DNA from: Arabidopsis thaliana
Lineage: Eukaryota; Streptophyta; Magnoliopsida; Brassicales; Brassicaceae
NCBI RefSeq assembly: GCF_000001735.4
Contig: NC_003074.8
Coordinates: forward strand, 23,319,261 to 23,383,260
Length of the DNA: 64,000 nucleotides
Direction of reading: 5' to 3'
The position numbers and the translations under genes were made by a program. Below, piece by piece: positions 32,982 through 42,890 of this stretch (position 1 is the first letter of the stretch; each line of letters opens with the position of its first letter). A model generated the notes under the pieces. The model ran no database searches, was not told the origin of the DNA, and worked only from the letters and a program-made list of their open reading frames with translations.

Positions 32982-33913
32982 ATAATCTAAAACTTATAAA
33001 AGAGAAAAATACAAGTGGTTGACAAAATAAAAGAAGAGGAAGGAAATATCGGCACCGTCATGTGTATAATAGACCTGACCGCACACGTGTGGGTTTTTGT
33101 ACTTGTCATAAGTTTTGCTTTTTTATTTTTGTTTGCTTAAAATGGTGTTTAAATAAAATAAAAGAAAGGAAGTCGAATCTGTAATATAAAAGTGAAGTCA
33201 GGGGCAAATGTAATGGATTTTGCTAAGATCTTCTTGTCTGTCTTCTTCAAATCCTTTTTTATTTTTCTTTACAAATGAAGGCAACTTGTGTGTTACACTG
33301 TTTGTTACATAAAAATAGTTTTTTGTCGCATAGCGACGACAATGAACATAATACGGACGAGAACCTCTGGCGGAAACCTCCACCACCATTCGGCCCAACT
33401 TTTCTATTGATAGATCTCTTCCTCTTCTTTTTTTTTTGTAACATTTTTCTTACAACAAATGATTTACCAAAACAAAAGATTCATTATTACAAATGATTCC
33501 TTATAAATTTCTACTATGTGTGTCACGGGAAACCCAAAGGGACAGTACATTTTATTTATTTTACTTTATGACTGACAGCTTTGTTTCTTCATATGTGTAT
33601 CTTCAATTGTTCATTCTTCATAAATCACTTGATTCACAACAAATACTATCATGCATGATTATTATAGAGTATGCAGAAAGCTGACATTAGACTCAGAGTC
33701 TGAACACATTACCAGATTAATTTTGGTATCTCCTATATGGCTATATCTAGTATATACGACCTTCCTCTCATTAGTCTTAACATCTACTCCAACATCCATG
33801 TTGCATATATTAAGGTACTGGCTGATTCGAATAATAAACTTAAACATGATACTGACACAACTTCACACTTTGTTTTTACAATTAAATGGTTCCGTGAGAT
33901 TGGGCCTTCTAGC

Positions 33914-33956
33914 TGCTCTGATATTAAATTTACGAGTCTATTCCAAAAAAAAAAAA
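33914..33956 (-). mobile_element. Possible retroelement scrap (primer-binding-site-like)
   Basis: GCTCTGATATTA at 33914-33925 is a 10/12 match to GCTCTGATACCA, the reverse complement of the TGGTATCAGAGC primer-binding site common in plant Copia-type retrotransposons. The following TACGAGTCTATTCC and A-run resemble text often found next to such sites. No LTRs or coding domains remain, so this is a weak call. Confidence 0.2.
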
Positions 33957-34758
33957 GTGATGAGGGTCCTCAACATTTAGTTATCTGTCTTGCAAATTGG
34001 GCACGCCACCGAGACATGCAATCATCCCTGGGACTCTAACCTCATTACTTGCGGACCCTATTAGAAACGGCCCATATCTGGCCCGTATTATTAGGGACCG
34101 GCCTAATTATGCATGATATAGCCCATCGATATTTAACCACTCAAAATCCCCTCCCCTGCATCTATGGTTTGATCTGGTTTGGTTTGATTGCGATTAGAGT
34201 TATTATATACTTACTTGTAAACACCAAATCAGACTCATTTCACAGGATAAAAACACGAGTTCAATGGCTTCCCAGAAACCTTTCTCGACTGAAAAATGAG
34301 TCTGAGTTCAGAATCTGAGGTAAACGGTAACAAAACTTGATATATTGTTGTAACTTGGCGCTGTCAAAGTTAACAAAATTAAATCAAAAAGCAAATGGCC
34401 TTATAGCAATAACATTTTCCCTCTACAAGACCGCATAGAGCCACGACGAATGTTAGGTTATGGAAAAGACTGATGCTTTTGATATTTTCTGATTCAGATG
34501 GCAGTATTCTGCAAGTTTATGATATTATTGAGCCCTCCGAGTCACTCACTCTCATGACACAAAGAAAAAAGTTATCAACTCTCTCTCTATCTTTCACATA
34601 TCTGCAGGCGAGAAAGGTTATGACTAGAAATACAAATACCCCCACCCAAAAAAAGAAAGAAAGAGAAGAAGCATCAGAGAACTAAAAGAATAATACAAAA
34701 GTAGATGATGCTGTGACAAAATCAATAAAAATGAAAAGAGATGGAGAAGGAGTGCTAG

Positions 34759-35646
34759 CTAGGTCTCCATTTGATCAAGAAGCATCTCCTGGTACCTGCA
34801 CTCGCTGCTGCAAAAACCTTTCTCTCCCCTGCACCACAACCATTGTGATTAAGTTTAGTTTTGGAACCACTCTATGATCTGATTAAAGTCAAATACATAG
34901 ATAAAAGATTGTGGAGGTACGAACCTGTATATGTAGATGTCCTGTTTCTGGTCAAGATTCTTCTTGCAGGTGAAGCAACGGCTTAGAAAACTCTCGGTGC
35001 TCTTGGTCTCCATGGCTGGTTGGGGTAAAGGAACAGAGCAAGGAGTAGCCTCCACGAAAACAGAGTTGTCGAAGATATGAGTGATGGTTGGGTTAGGACC
35101 GTGAGAGATGACGCGCGTGTAGTCCTCCGTCTGGTCAATCTCGCTCACTGCTAAGACCTTCGTTTGGACACAAGGACTAAGTTGACAAGGAGGATATCTG
35201 ATGCCGGTTTTAGTTCCAAAATCAGCTGATGATGGGATCTGGACTCTGAGCTTTGACCCGAAAAGGACCATCTTGTTGACAGGTTTTCTAGAGTGGTCTC
35301 TGTTACTGTCTCCGTCTTTCACGAGATCGGCTAGGCCAAAGACGTCTGGAGAGTGAAAACGCTGGGGATTAGGGATAGTTGGCTCGAAATAGGAAACGGG
35401 TTTAGGGTTTTTGGAGGAGAAGATGGATGGGTTAGCTTCGAGTATAGACGTAGGGCTAACGAGTGAGAAATCAGAGTCAAAGGGAGTCATCATCATCTTA
35501 GAAGTGAAAAACCTAAACTTGGGAGAGCTAAAGAGAGATGGTGAGCAGTGGCAAGTGTTAGGCTTTGGAGGTGGAGGTTGATCAGCCATTAACAGAGATG
35601 TTTGTTTCTTAGTCGTCACGGCTGCTCTAGGTTTGTTTCTAAGCAT
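34759..35646 (-). CDS. MARD1: FLZ-type zinc-finger protein MARD1
   Basis: Two exons (35646-34925 and 34828-34759) give 263 aa. MARD1 (mediator of ABA-regulated dormancy 1) is a member of the FCS-like zinc finger (DUF581) family, adaptors that bind SnRK1 kinase; the gene is linked to seed dormancy and senescence. Most of the protein is low-complexity and Ser/Pro-rich (including SDFSLVSPTSIL and KMVLFGSKLRVQIPSS, a block shared by family members). The C-terminal FLZ domain has C224-x2-C227 (CFTCKKNLDQKQDIYIYR) and C247-x3-C251 (GFCSSECRYQEM), with the intron splitting the Arg codon between the halves, the typical family position. The frame is open upstream, but ATG 35646 (MLRNKPRAAVTT) gives the known length. 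A six-codon upstream frame precedes it. Confidence 0.94.
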
Positions 35647-35671
35647 AGTTAAAGACCGGTGAGGGTAAGGA

Positions 35672-35692
35672 TCATAACTCAGTAGCTTCCAT
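35672..35692 (-). CDS. Upstream mini-ORF in the MARD1 leader
   Basis: ATG at 35692 reads MEATEL and stops at 35672, 25 bases before the MARD1 ATG. Its start context (CC before, G after) is reasonable, so leader ribosomes could initiate there and reinitiate at MARD1. Whether the leader reaches this far is inferred, not shown. Confidence 0.35.
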   Translation of the reverse strand: MEATEL

Positions 35693-36642
35693 GGAGAGAG
35701 GAAAGCAATGAGTCTGCGTAAGAGAAAATATCTAAAATGAAAGAGAAGAAGAATAGAGAGAATTTGGTACAATTATTGAGAAACTCTGACTGCTTCTGGT
35801 ATTAATGGGGTCTCTCACTCCTATGAAATGATGATCCTCTCCTCACTCGCAAAAATCAGATTAAAAGTTGCTTTCACTTATCTCTTTCCTCTCTTCTTTA
35901 TTCCTTCCAAAGAGCGAGAGAGAGAGAGTGATCTCGAGAGACGGGACGTTGTAGATTTAACCAAGAAATGCATGCAACTTTACGGATTTACCCCTTACAT
36001 TTATTAACACATAGAGATCTCAATTATTTTCGATCCATTATTCATATTAGGGACCGGATATGATTGAATGTGTATCGTACTCTCTTTTTTTTGTCGTCGT
36101 GTATTTTAACAACAACATACTACATTTTGGGTCGACGATAAAAGATTGGAAACATCTTTTGCAAGATTATCGAATTTGTACTCTCTCTTTATTTTTGTTG
36201 CATGTACAAACTTTTATTTAGTTTATTAGGTATACACTTGAACGGCGATACATTCATTATTTGTGCATTGATGTTTGGGCCTCTGAAACACAGGCTCTCC
36301 TTTTATTTTATACTACTATTTTTCATTTTTGTAAAAAAAACTGTGAGTTATTTATTTCTTACAATTTGTATCCATTATTATATAATACGGCATTTTGTCA
36401 TTATTTCGTTTGTCTTTCTCAAATCATAATTCACTTTCATTTGGGTTTCTTGTTTTATTAATCAAAGAATCAGTGACGTTATTTAAAAATGTAGGAACAA
36501 TAATCAGTGAATAATGTACATGTTAATCTATACTACTAAATATTTTATAAACAGTTTGTGGATAAAAAACAAATGTAATCAGAGGGGGGTCCACAGTTGC
36601 ACCTGCTTTGCTTAATCCAATAATTAAGTTCTAGATAAGCGC

Positions 36643-36648
36643 CACGTG
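36643..36648. promoter_or_regulatory. G-box / ABRE core about 1 kb above MARD1
   Basis: GCCACGTGTG contains a perfect CACGTG. An abscisic-acid-response-type element fits the known ABA-linked role of MARD1, but distance and singleness make the assignment tentative. Confidence 0.35.
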
Positions 36649-38069
36649 TGTTTGTCTACTAGTAAACGTTTGATTGAATGGTCTTGATGCGTTTTACTCC
36701 ATTACAAGACAAATTATATAATAATAATCACTTATTTGACCCAAAAAGTTATATAACTCGTCGAACCACTTTTATTGTTGTTGATCTTGTTTTTCTCGAA
36801 TCCCATCTAACTATCGCATTTTCATTGTTTAAGCTCGTCAACTTCTGATTCATACCAAGATTCAAGAAAAAACAAAAAGAGTTTCAAGTTGCAAGATTAT
36901 GTATAATCATAACTTCACTTACAAATAATCAACGCAAAAGAAAACATAAATATTACTTGGTAGCCTAGTAGGGAAAGAAAAGTAACGTATTCGGATATAA
37001 TACGATAGAGGAAGGAATTAGTGATAGACCCACGGTGGGGCTAAAAGGATGTGGACAGGAGTGTGTAGGTCCTCTCCTCCTCCTCCTCTACGGTTTTCGC
37101 TATTTCTATGACGTTGTGATCATATTGGCCTTTTCTTCTCCCCCTGTCGATTCAAGCTTTTATTTTCTATGTTTTGTTTAGCCAAGGAAATTTTGTGTAT
37201 TTGTGTCTTGTTTTCATGCCTCAAGGTCTCTTCTTGCCTCAATTGGGTTTCTCTTTTTTTTTTTTTTTTTCTTTCGGATAAATCTAATTTTGTGAATATC
37301 CATCTGATTAATTTTCTTACAAATAAGAAGAAACAAATAGCGACTACTCATCCATATATGCCATTGAATGTGCTATTTCTTTTTAATGTAATGAGTGTGT
37401 CCATCGATTCCGTAATTGTGTTTGTAACCCATTCAGTCTAACAACTTTGATCCCTTAATCACTACGACTACTACCAGAAGCATACGTATATGTTTTGACT
37501 CCCAATCCATAGACGTGACTCTTGATAGATTGATTTCCTTCTAAACCACCTGACGTAGAGGTTATAAAATATAATTGGAGTGGAATCAGCACTAATCATT
37601 CATTTGATTCGATACTGAAATTTTTATATTTCTTTCCATTTCATGATTTCTTTGATGACTCGCCATCTTTAATCATGGTTATTATTAATTCGAAAGTGGC
37701 ACCGATATATTGTGTTTATCAAGGATATAGTCATATCACCCTAATTACCAAAGATAAAGAAAGCAAATGAGCAAGATAATGAGAGGTCCATTTTCTTAAA
37801 TCATTGCTTCTTTGTCAACATGTCTTAAATCCGAATCATTACTCTTATACACTACAAAATACTCCTTAGAGCTTGAATACCACAATTTTGTTTTTCTGTT
37901 CAATGACCAAATATCTCCATGTTCAAACCCATATTGCTCTTTCAGATTGTTTAAGGCCCAACACAAAATAACTTATGCAACCTGTCCAAACCCAACCTGA
38001 TATCATTCCCACATATAGCCCAATCAATAGACCTATTTTTTTTTTTTTTTTTTCACCAGACTCATAAAT

Positions 38070-38162
38070 GATATTTTCTCAAGACATAAATCTGCTATTC
38101 GTTTATAGACAATAACCAGGCTTTGATGACATTTTCTCAAGACATAGCTGCTATTCGTTTAT
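38070..38162. repeat. Imperfect direct repeat of about 36 bp
   Basis: GAYATTTTCTCAAGACATA followed by (aat)CTGCTATTCGTTTAT occurs at 38070-38106 and again at 38128-38162, differing by a small indel and one or two bases. It lies just beyond the stop of the F-box/kelch gene, in its likely 3' UTR. The second copy probably arose by local duplication. Confidence 0.75.
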
Positions 38163-38279
38163 TTTCATTTCTCAAAGAAGATTTAAAAACAATAATGCTC
38201 ACAACAGTTAACAAACAGGAAGAAAATACAAAACAAAAAAGAACTGAAAGACGTCATAATGAAGCCACATTCCCATCCA

Positions 38280-39317
38280 TCAGATTGTCAACTGCGTGCA
38301 GCCAAGGATCGTCCCACGACACCTTGTCATCGGCGCCACACTCCTCCAGGCCGGACGATCATTCCCAACTGTCAAAGCGTCGACATCTGACAAGGGCTTG
38401 ATGTCCCAATTGAGCCTATCAGGTCCGATCACTCCTCCTACGATCAAAACCTCATCACTCAAACTCGTCATCGCCATTCCGATCCTCCGCTTAAACTCTG
38501 AGGCCGATGCAACCATCTTCCACGTGTCACCTTCTTGCTTGAACACCAGCCCATGGCTCATCACGTAAAGCACGTCCTCAACGACCACCATTGGACCTTG
38601 CGGCCAGCCATAGTCTTTGACATCCCACCCGAGTTTAACGCTCTCAAGAACCTGCACCGTGGACAAGCCTTTGTGCAAGACGTGGACTTTCCCGTTTACC
38701 ACTAGACCCGAGCAGGCAGAGTTATGAGTCTGGTGGAGATCTGGGATGGATGTCCAGACGTCATTCTCAGGATCATACATCTCCGCTCCAGATATGGATT
38801 TCCTGCAAGTGGTGAATCCGCCAGCAACAACAATCTTCCCTTGAAGAACGCAGCAGGCGAACATAGCACGAGGCACGAGCATTGAAGCGCGAGGAGTCCA
38901 CTGTCTCTGTACAAAGTCGTAAGACCAGACCTGGTCAGTAGCAAAGGTACCGTCGTGATCCCCGGTAACAGGGCTGACAGCGTCGCTGCCACCGCCTAAG
39001 ACAAAGAGCATGCCGGCAGTAGTGACAGCACCGAAATGGGCAAGGTGGCGGATACGAGAAGGAAGGAGAGGGAGGGTGAGCCAGCGATCACAGTTGGGAC
39101 TGTAGACTTGCCAGATGTTCTCAGGATCGAAAGCACAGACGCAGAGGAGATGCTCAGAAGATCGGAGCTCTTTACGGACTCTGAAGAGCTCATGACTGCG
39201 GATAGCAGCTCGCCAGGAGCGAGAGACGAGTTCTAAATTGGGATGAAGGTGTAAAGGCACATGAGCCAGGCATCTCAGAGCCACTGCTTCGGGGATTCCA
39301 TCCAGCAGCCCAGACAT
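38280..39317 (-). CDS. F-box/kelch-repeat protein
   Basis: An intronless coding region of 345 aa begins MSGLLDGIPEAVALRCLAHV. The N-terminal 45 residues or so form an F-box (IPEAVALRCLAHVPLHLHP, LVSRSWRAAIRS), which docks to SKP1/ASK proteins in SCF ubiquitin ligases. The rest forms kelch repeats with the double-Gly and spaced Tyr/Trp pattern: MLFVLGGGSDAV with VWSYDFVQRQWTPRASM; KIVVAGGFTTCRKSISGAEMYDPENDVWTSIPDL; VEDVLYVMSHG; and EVLIVGGVIG. The substrate is unknown to me. An ATG seven codons upstream (39338) lies before a strong acceptor (GTTACAG ending at 39328), so it is probably intronic and I chose 39317. It lies between two FLZ zinc-finger genes. Confidence 0.93.
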   Translation of the reverse strand: MSGLLDGIPEAVALRCLAHVPLHLHPNLELVSRSWRAAIRSHELFRVRKELRSSEHLLCVCAFDPENIWQVYSPNCDRWLTLPLLPSRIRHLAHFGAVTTAGMLFVLGGGSDAVSPVTGDHDGTFATDQVWSYDFVQRQWTPRASMLVPRAMFACCVLQGKIVVAGGFTTCRKSISGAEMYDPENDVWTSIPDLHQTHNSACSGLVVNGKVHVLHKGLSTVQVLESVKLGWDVKDYGWPQGPMVVVEDVLYVMSHGLVFKQEGDTWKMVASASEFKRRIGMAMTSLSDEVLIVGGVIGPDRLNWDIKPLSDVDALTVGNDRPAWRSVAPMTRCRGTILGCTQLTI

Positions 39318-39327
39318 TGTTTCTTGT

Positions 39328-39797
39328 CTGTAACACATTTATGAGATTGATCATCAGATACAAGCAATTGCAAATGCCCAATCTTTGAATACAAATATGC
39401 CAAAATTGACCAAAAAAGCTGAGAAGCGTGTAAAGTGAAGATTTTGGGTGAAGTAACTTATTTCACCGTAAGACCTAATAAATTCTTCTCTCGAAGCTGC
39501 ATCACACAGCATTATAATCGATTTCAAAAGACACCGCCGCATCACACAGCAAATAATCGATGAAATTGGATTTAAAGAAACCCTAAAAACTTGAGGCGAG
39601 AGAGAGAATCAAGATTGGGCTCCGACGAAAGCATTTAATCGAATCCAATGCAAAGCAAAAGCGGAAACTGAGACACCGGCGACGATTACGAAAGAGAGAC
39701 AAATCAAAGGGAACACAAAGAAGAAGAAGAAGTCGCACGCTAAGAATTAGATTAGATTAGCATAATAAACCAACAACAGATTTGGAGGTAATTTTAC
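39328..39797 (-). other. Leader intron of the F-box/kelch gene
   Basis: Donor TTCAG|GTAAAA at 39797 and acceptor GTTACAG|ACAAG at 39328 bracket 470 bases of AT-rich text with only a short leader before the start codon. The upstream first exon would lie near 39800-39950. The remaining space to 40372 is the shared promoter with the divergent FLZ gene. Confidence 0.6.
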
Positions 39798-40372
39798 CTG
39801 AAGCGCGGCGGGAGATTGATGAACACGAAGGAAGGAGATTGTGATGATAGATATCTCTCGGGAGAAACAAGTTAGCTTGTGATTTTGCCGGACGACGACA
39901 ATTGAATCAAATCAAATCAAATCGAGGTTAAGGAACAACAAGAGCAAGGAGAGAACAAGGTTTTAATAAAGAAGCTACGTCGTCGTTTTTACGTTTATGA
40001 TATTACTAAACCGATTTTATAATCATCATTTATGATTCTCCCCCGTACCGGCCTTTTTATGTTTTTCTTTGGGTTGCTGCTTTCCACACAAAATATCAAA
40101 ACGTTTTCTTTTCATCAACACATACACATGTGAGAGAAATTGACACCAAGTCTAGAAGAATACAAACTTATGTCGATTTGGATATTCTCTGATCCTAATA
40201 TCTCTATTTTGGCAACTTCATCAAATTTTTAAACAAAAATGTTATTTTCATTCTTTTTTACCTCAAAATCGTATTTACATATATGCTATTATATTTAAAA
40301 TCTTTGTGAGTTTTGATCGTAACATGAAAACGATTATAAAACGATTACAATCCGAAATCCCTCTCTCAAGGG

Positions 40373-40862
40373 ATGGCGAATATAATGATTCCGAGCAAGA
40401 GACCGCGAGCCCCAAGCTTCTCTGAGAAGCATCCAAAGTACGTAGGTTCTTCGGATTGGTTGCCGGCAGAGAAAGACAAGGCTCAAGTTCAGCTCACTAA
40501 CTTCCTTGAGCTATGTCGTTTCTGCAAGAAGAATCTACGTCATGACGAGGACGTTTTCATGTACGGGTCAGTTTTTTGCTTCTTTTCCTCTCTGCTTAGA
40601 TATATCATTGTTAGGGATTCTTTGTGTGTATTGTTACTATGGTTTTCATTTGTGAAATTCCTTGTTGCAACCATCTGGCAGATACTTGGGGGCATTCTGT
40701 TCAAAACAATGCAGAGCAAAACAGATGGCATGCGACGTCTTTAGAGATTTCTCGAGACAGAAAGCAAATGTTAAGAAGGGAAGAACATCCAAAGATGAGG
40801 GATTAGATAGGATCTCATCATCACCATCATCATCATCATCATCATCATGCTTTTATATATGA
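40373..40862 (+). CDS. Small FLZ-type (DUF581) zinc-finger protein
   Basis: Two exons (40373-40566 and 40682-40862) give 124 aa. The start is [20 protein letters not shown]. The FLZ domain is complete: C48-x2-C51 in [19 protein letters not shown] and C71-x3-C75 in [15 protein letters not shown]. The intron splits the Gly codon between the two zinc-ligand pairs, at the same place as in MARD1. The tail is basic ([17 protein letters not shown]) and ends with a serine run, encoded by a TCA repeat at 40818-40848, then CFYI. FLZ proteins are SnRK1 adaptors; the short length is typical of one subgroup. It lies 4.7 kb from MARD1 with the F-box gene between. Confidence 0.92.
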
Positions 40863-41650
40863 TTTTGAATTTGATGATGATTTGGGGTTCAGTGTAGATG
40901 GATGTGTGCAACTATTAAGCCTTTTGCCTCGTTTTTTAAGGGGAATTGGCTTACTACTCTCACAAGTTTGCATCGGCATATTATTATCTGTCGATCAAAC
41001 TTTCTCTTTGGTTATTTGGGATTCTCCTTTTTTAGTCTTCTTTGCATAACCAATTTGATGTACAAGTGTGTTTTCTAAGGGTGGATATGACAGCTTCTGA
41101 TATCTTTTTTATTAATCAAAAAAGTTTGTCTTTGGCGTTTACACTTTTGGGTTTCGGCAGTCTCGTAAACTCAGAGAGGCTTTGGAATGCAACTTTATTA
41201 GGGCATACTCTAATAGACTTGGGCTTGCTTTGTCTGTGGACTATGTAGATCAAGGAGATTCAACAACAATGAATAAAACAGGCCCTGTATTGTAAGCCCA
41301 TAATTAAAAAACGGGCCCATTATCATTTATCTTTTTCTAAAAATAATTTTAAATGGGTTAATAACATTTCAGTAAACATATTAAAGCTGGTAATCTCTTA
41401 CCGTTGGTAATTCTACATTTATTCTGTGGCCGTATTTGTTTGTTTAATGCGTGCGTGTGATATTCGAATTCTTGAGAAGGTAGCCAGCAGCCCAGCAGCC
41501 ATACGTAAACCTTCTTTGCTGGAATTGAATATGGTAAAAATAATATACCAAGGAAGAATATTTATAGATTCTTACATAAAAAAAGGAAATTGCAAGCATC
41601 ATCAAGGCGTTATTTCCCGTTACTTGGAGGTATGACGAAAGCCAATACTC

Positions 41651-41699
41651 GAAAGACAAGAATTTAATTGGTTGCCAAAAAAAAGAAAGACAAGAGTTT
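41651..41699 (+). repeat. Micro-insertion: AATTGGTTGCC(A)8 with 15-bp direct repeats
   Basis: GAAAGACAAGAATTT (41651-41665) and GAAAGACAAGAGTTT (41685-41699) flank the 19-base insert AATTGGTTGCC plus eight A. One mismatch separates the flanks. The insert matches the element tail at 32941-32969 (minus strand) at nine of eleven unique bases, which argues for a shared source. Confidence 0.6.
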
Positions 41700-41998
41700 G
41701 ACCGTATCTTTGTTATTAGATAGGCAATGACCTCAGCTGACGTAGTTAATTACTACTACTGACAGGAAACTTGGAACAGAAGCAAAGGTCGAGGCAATTC
41801 ATTTAGAAGAAGACGACGTCATTCCCCCTCAAAACAGCTAATTGATTCTCTTACTTATTATGGTAACTCTTAACTCTTAACTGTAATATTTTTTTGACAA
41901 TAATAAAGGTTGGACTAAATCAATGACGCACGACCCCTGACCTCTTCTCTGCCAGTTTACTTTCTTCTTTTTTTCTTTCTCTTTCAAAATTTCTTTTG

Positions 41999-42027
41999 TA
42001 TAAAGGATTTTTTTTTTTATAAAGGAT
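41999..42027. repeat. Micro-insertion: nine T between 10-bp direct repeats
   Basis: TATAAAGGAT at 41999-42008 and 42018-42027 flanks nine T. It has the form of a target-site duplication around a bare tail; slippage is an alternative. Confidence 0.4.
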
Positions 42028-42860
42028 ATTAACATCTTAATTCTAATAATCGACCGATCTTATATACTGAAGTCGAAATATTCAACAAAATTTTAAAGCA
42101 TGTGTTATCAAAACTCAAAAGCTGACTTTTGTTAGCTACTACTTTTTGTTAAAGGATGAATACATGTAAATATAAAAGCATTTTCAAATTATGATGTTTT
42201 GACTTAGCTCACAAACATGTCAAAAAAGAGACATACACGTCGCACCTCACTTGTTCTCGACTACTCCCCATTCAGTTTACATGCAAGTTCTCTGTTCTAT
42301 ATCCACTGACGTCAACCTCTCTTGCAGACGCTGACGTTGAGCTTTATCTCCACGTGCACTCGAACTCTCATAACTTCTCTTCCACTTCGACCAAGGCATT
42401 GACAAATTACTGTTTTTTTTTGTTTGCATCTTAATTTCTCTAGCCAAGAATTACTCTGTATGTTATTTTCGTTTTCTTAAGATTAGAAAAAAGAAACAAG
42501 TCAAATCGTATTTTGTGAACGTTCATATATCAGATTGCCCCCGCATTTCCTACTTTGAGACTTACGAATTGTTCCTAACTATCGCACAATTAAAATAATA
42601 CAACTCATAACATTCAAAATTTAAGGCAGATAGCATATATATAGTGTGTGCAGTGCCAACCAGTCAAATTTGTAATTACATGATTATTTTTTTTGGTTTT
42701 CCATTAATCACCACAACACTCACCCACCGGTATATATTAAATACATTTCTTTATCGCCAATATTACCTACTGCGTCTCTATGTCACTGCAAGAGTCCAAA
42801 GACCATATCTTATGTTACAAATTGTGTGATCAACTTGGCTAACAATCAATTTGAATAGCA

Positions 42861-42890
42861 TCTACTTTTTTTTTTTTTTTTTCTACTTTA
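42861..42890. repeat. Poly(T) run between 8-bp direct repeats
   Basis: TCTACTTT at 42861-42868 and 42883-42890 flanks 14 T. The short repeat, itself ending in T, makes chance or slippage more likely than for the other sites. Confidence 0.3.

Larger units (their letters stand above)
28120..34758. other. 6.6 kb gene-free region between PLP9 and MARD1
   Basis: This long AT-rich stretch lies between two 3' ends, so neither neighbour's promoter explains it. I found no protein-coding gene, tRNA or known miRNA. Many short frames exist but none shows a domain. A palindromic CACACGTGTG sits near 33082, and a TATA-like AATATAAAAG near 33182 is followed by T-rich, mildly less AT-biased sequence to about 33450; this could be a weak promoter for a non-coding transcript, but nothing proves it. 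The right part holds a poly(T) micro-insertion (32929) and a retroelement-like scrap (about 33914). Confidence 0.5.
35693..38279. other. MARD1 promoter and F-box gene 3' flank
   Basis: About 2.6 kb with no gene seen. A (GA)n tract at about 35920-35938 and a G-box (36643-36648) lie on the MARD1 side. The right end carries the probable 3' UTR of the F-box/kelch gene, including a poly(T) run at 38038-38053 and an imperfect direct repeat. Short frames in this interval show no domain. Confidence 0.5.

Noticed and set aside
33651-34039. Two overlapping frames of 100-109 codons in the PLP9/MARD1 spacer
   Set aside because: Hydrophobic and composition-driven, no domain, and they run through a poly(A) tract and a retroelement-like scrap.
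39318-39338. Longer 352-residue start for the F-box/kelch protein
   Set aside because: The extra seven codons cross a strong acceptor (GTTACAG), so they are most likely intronic.
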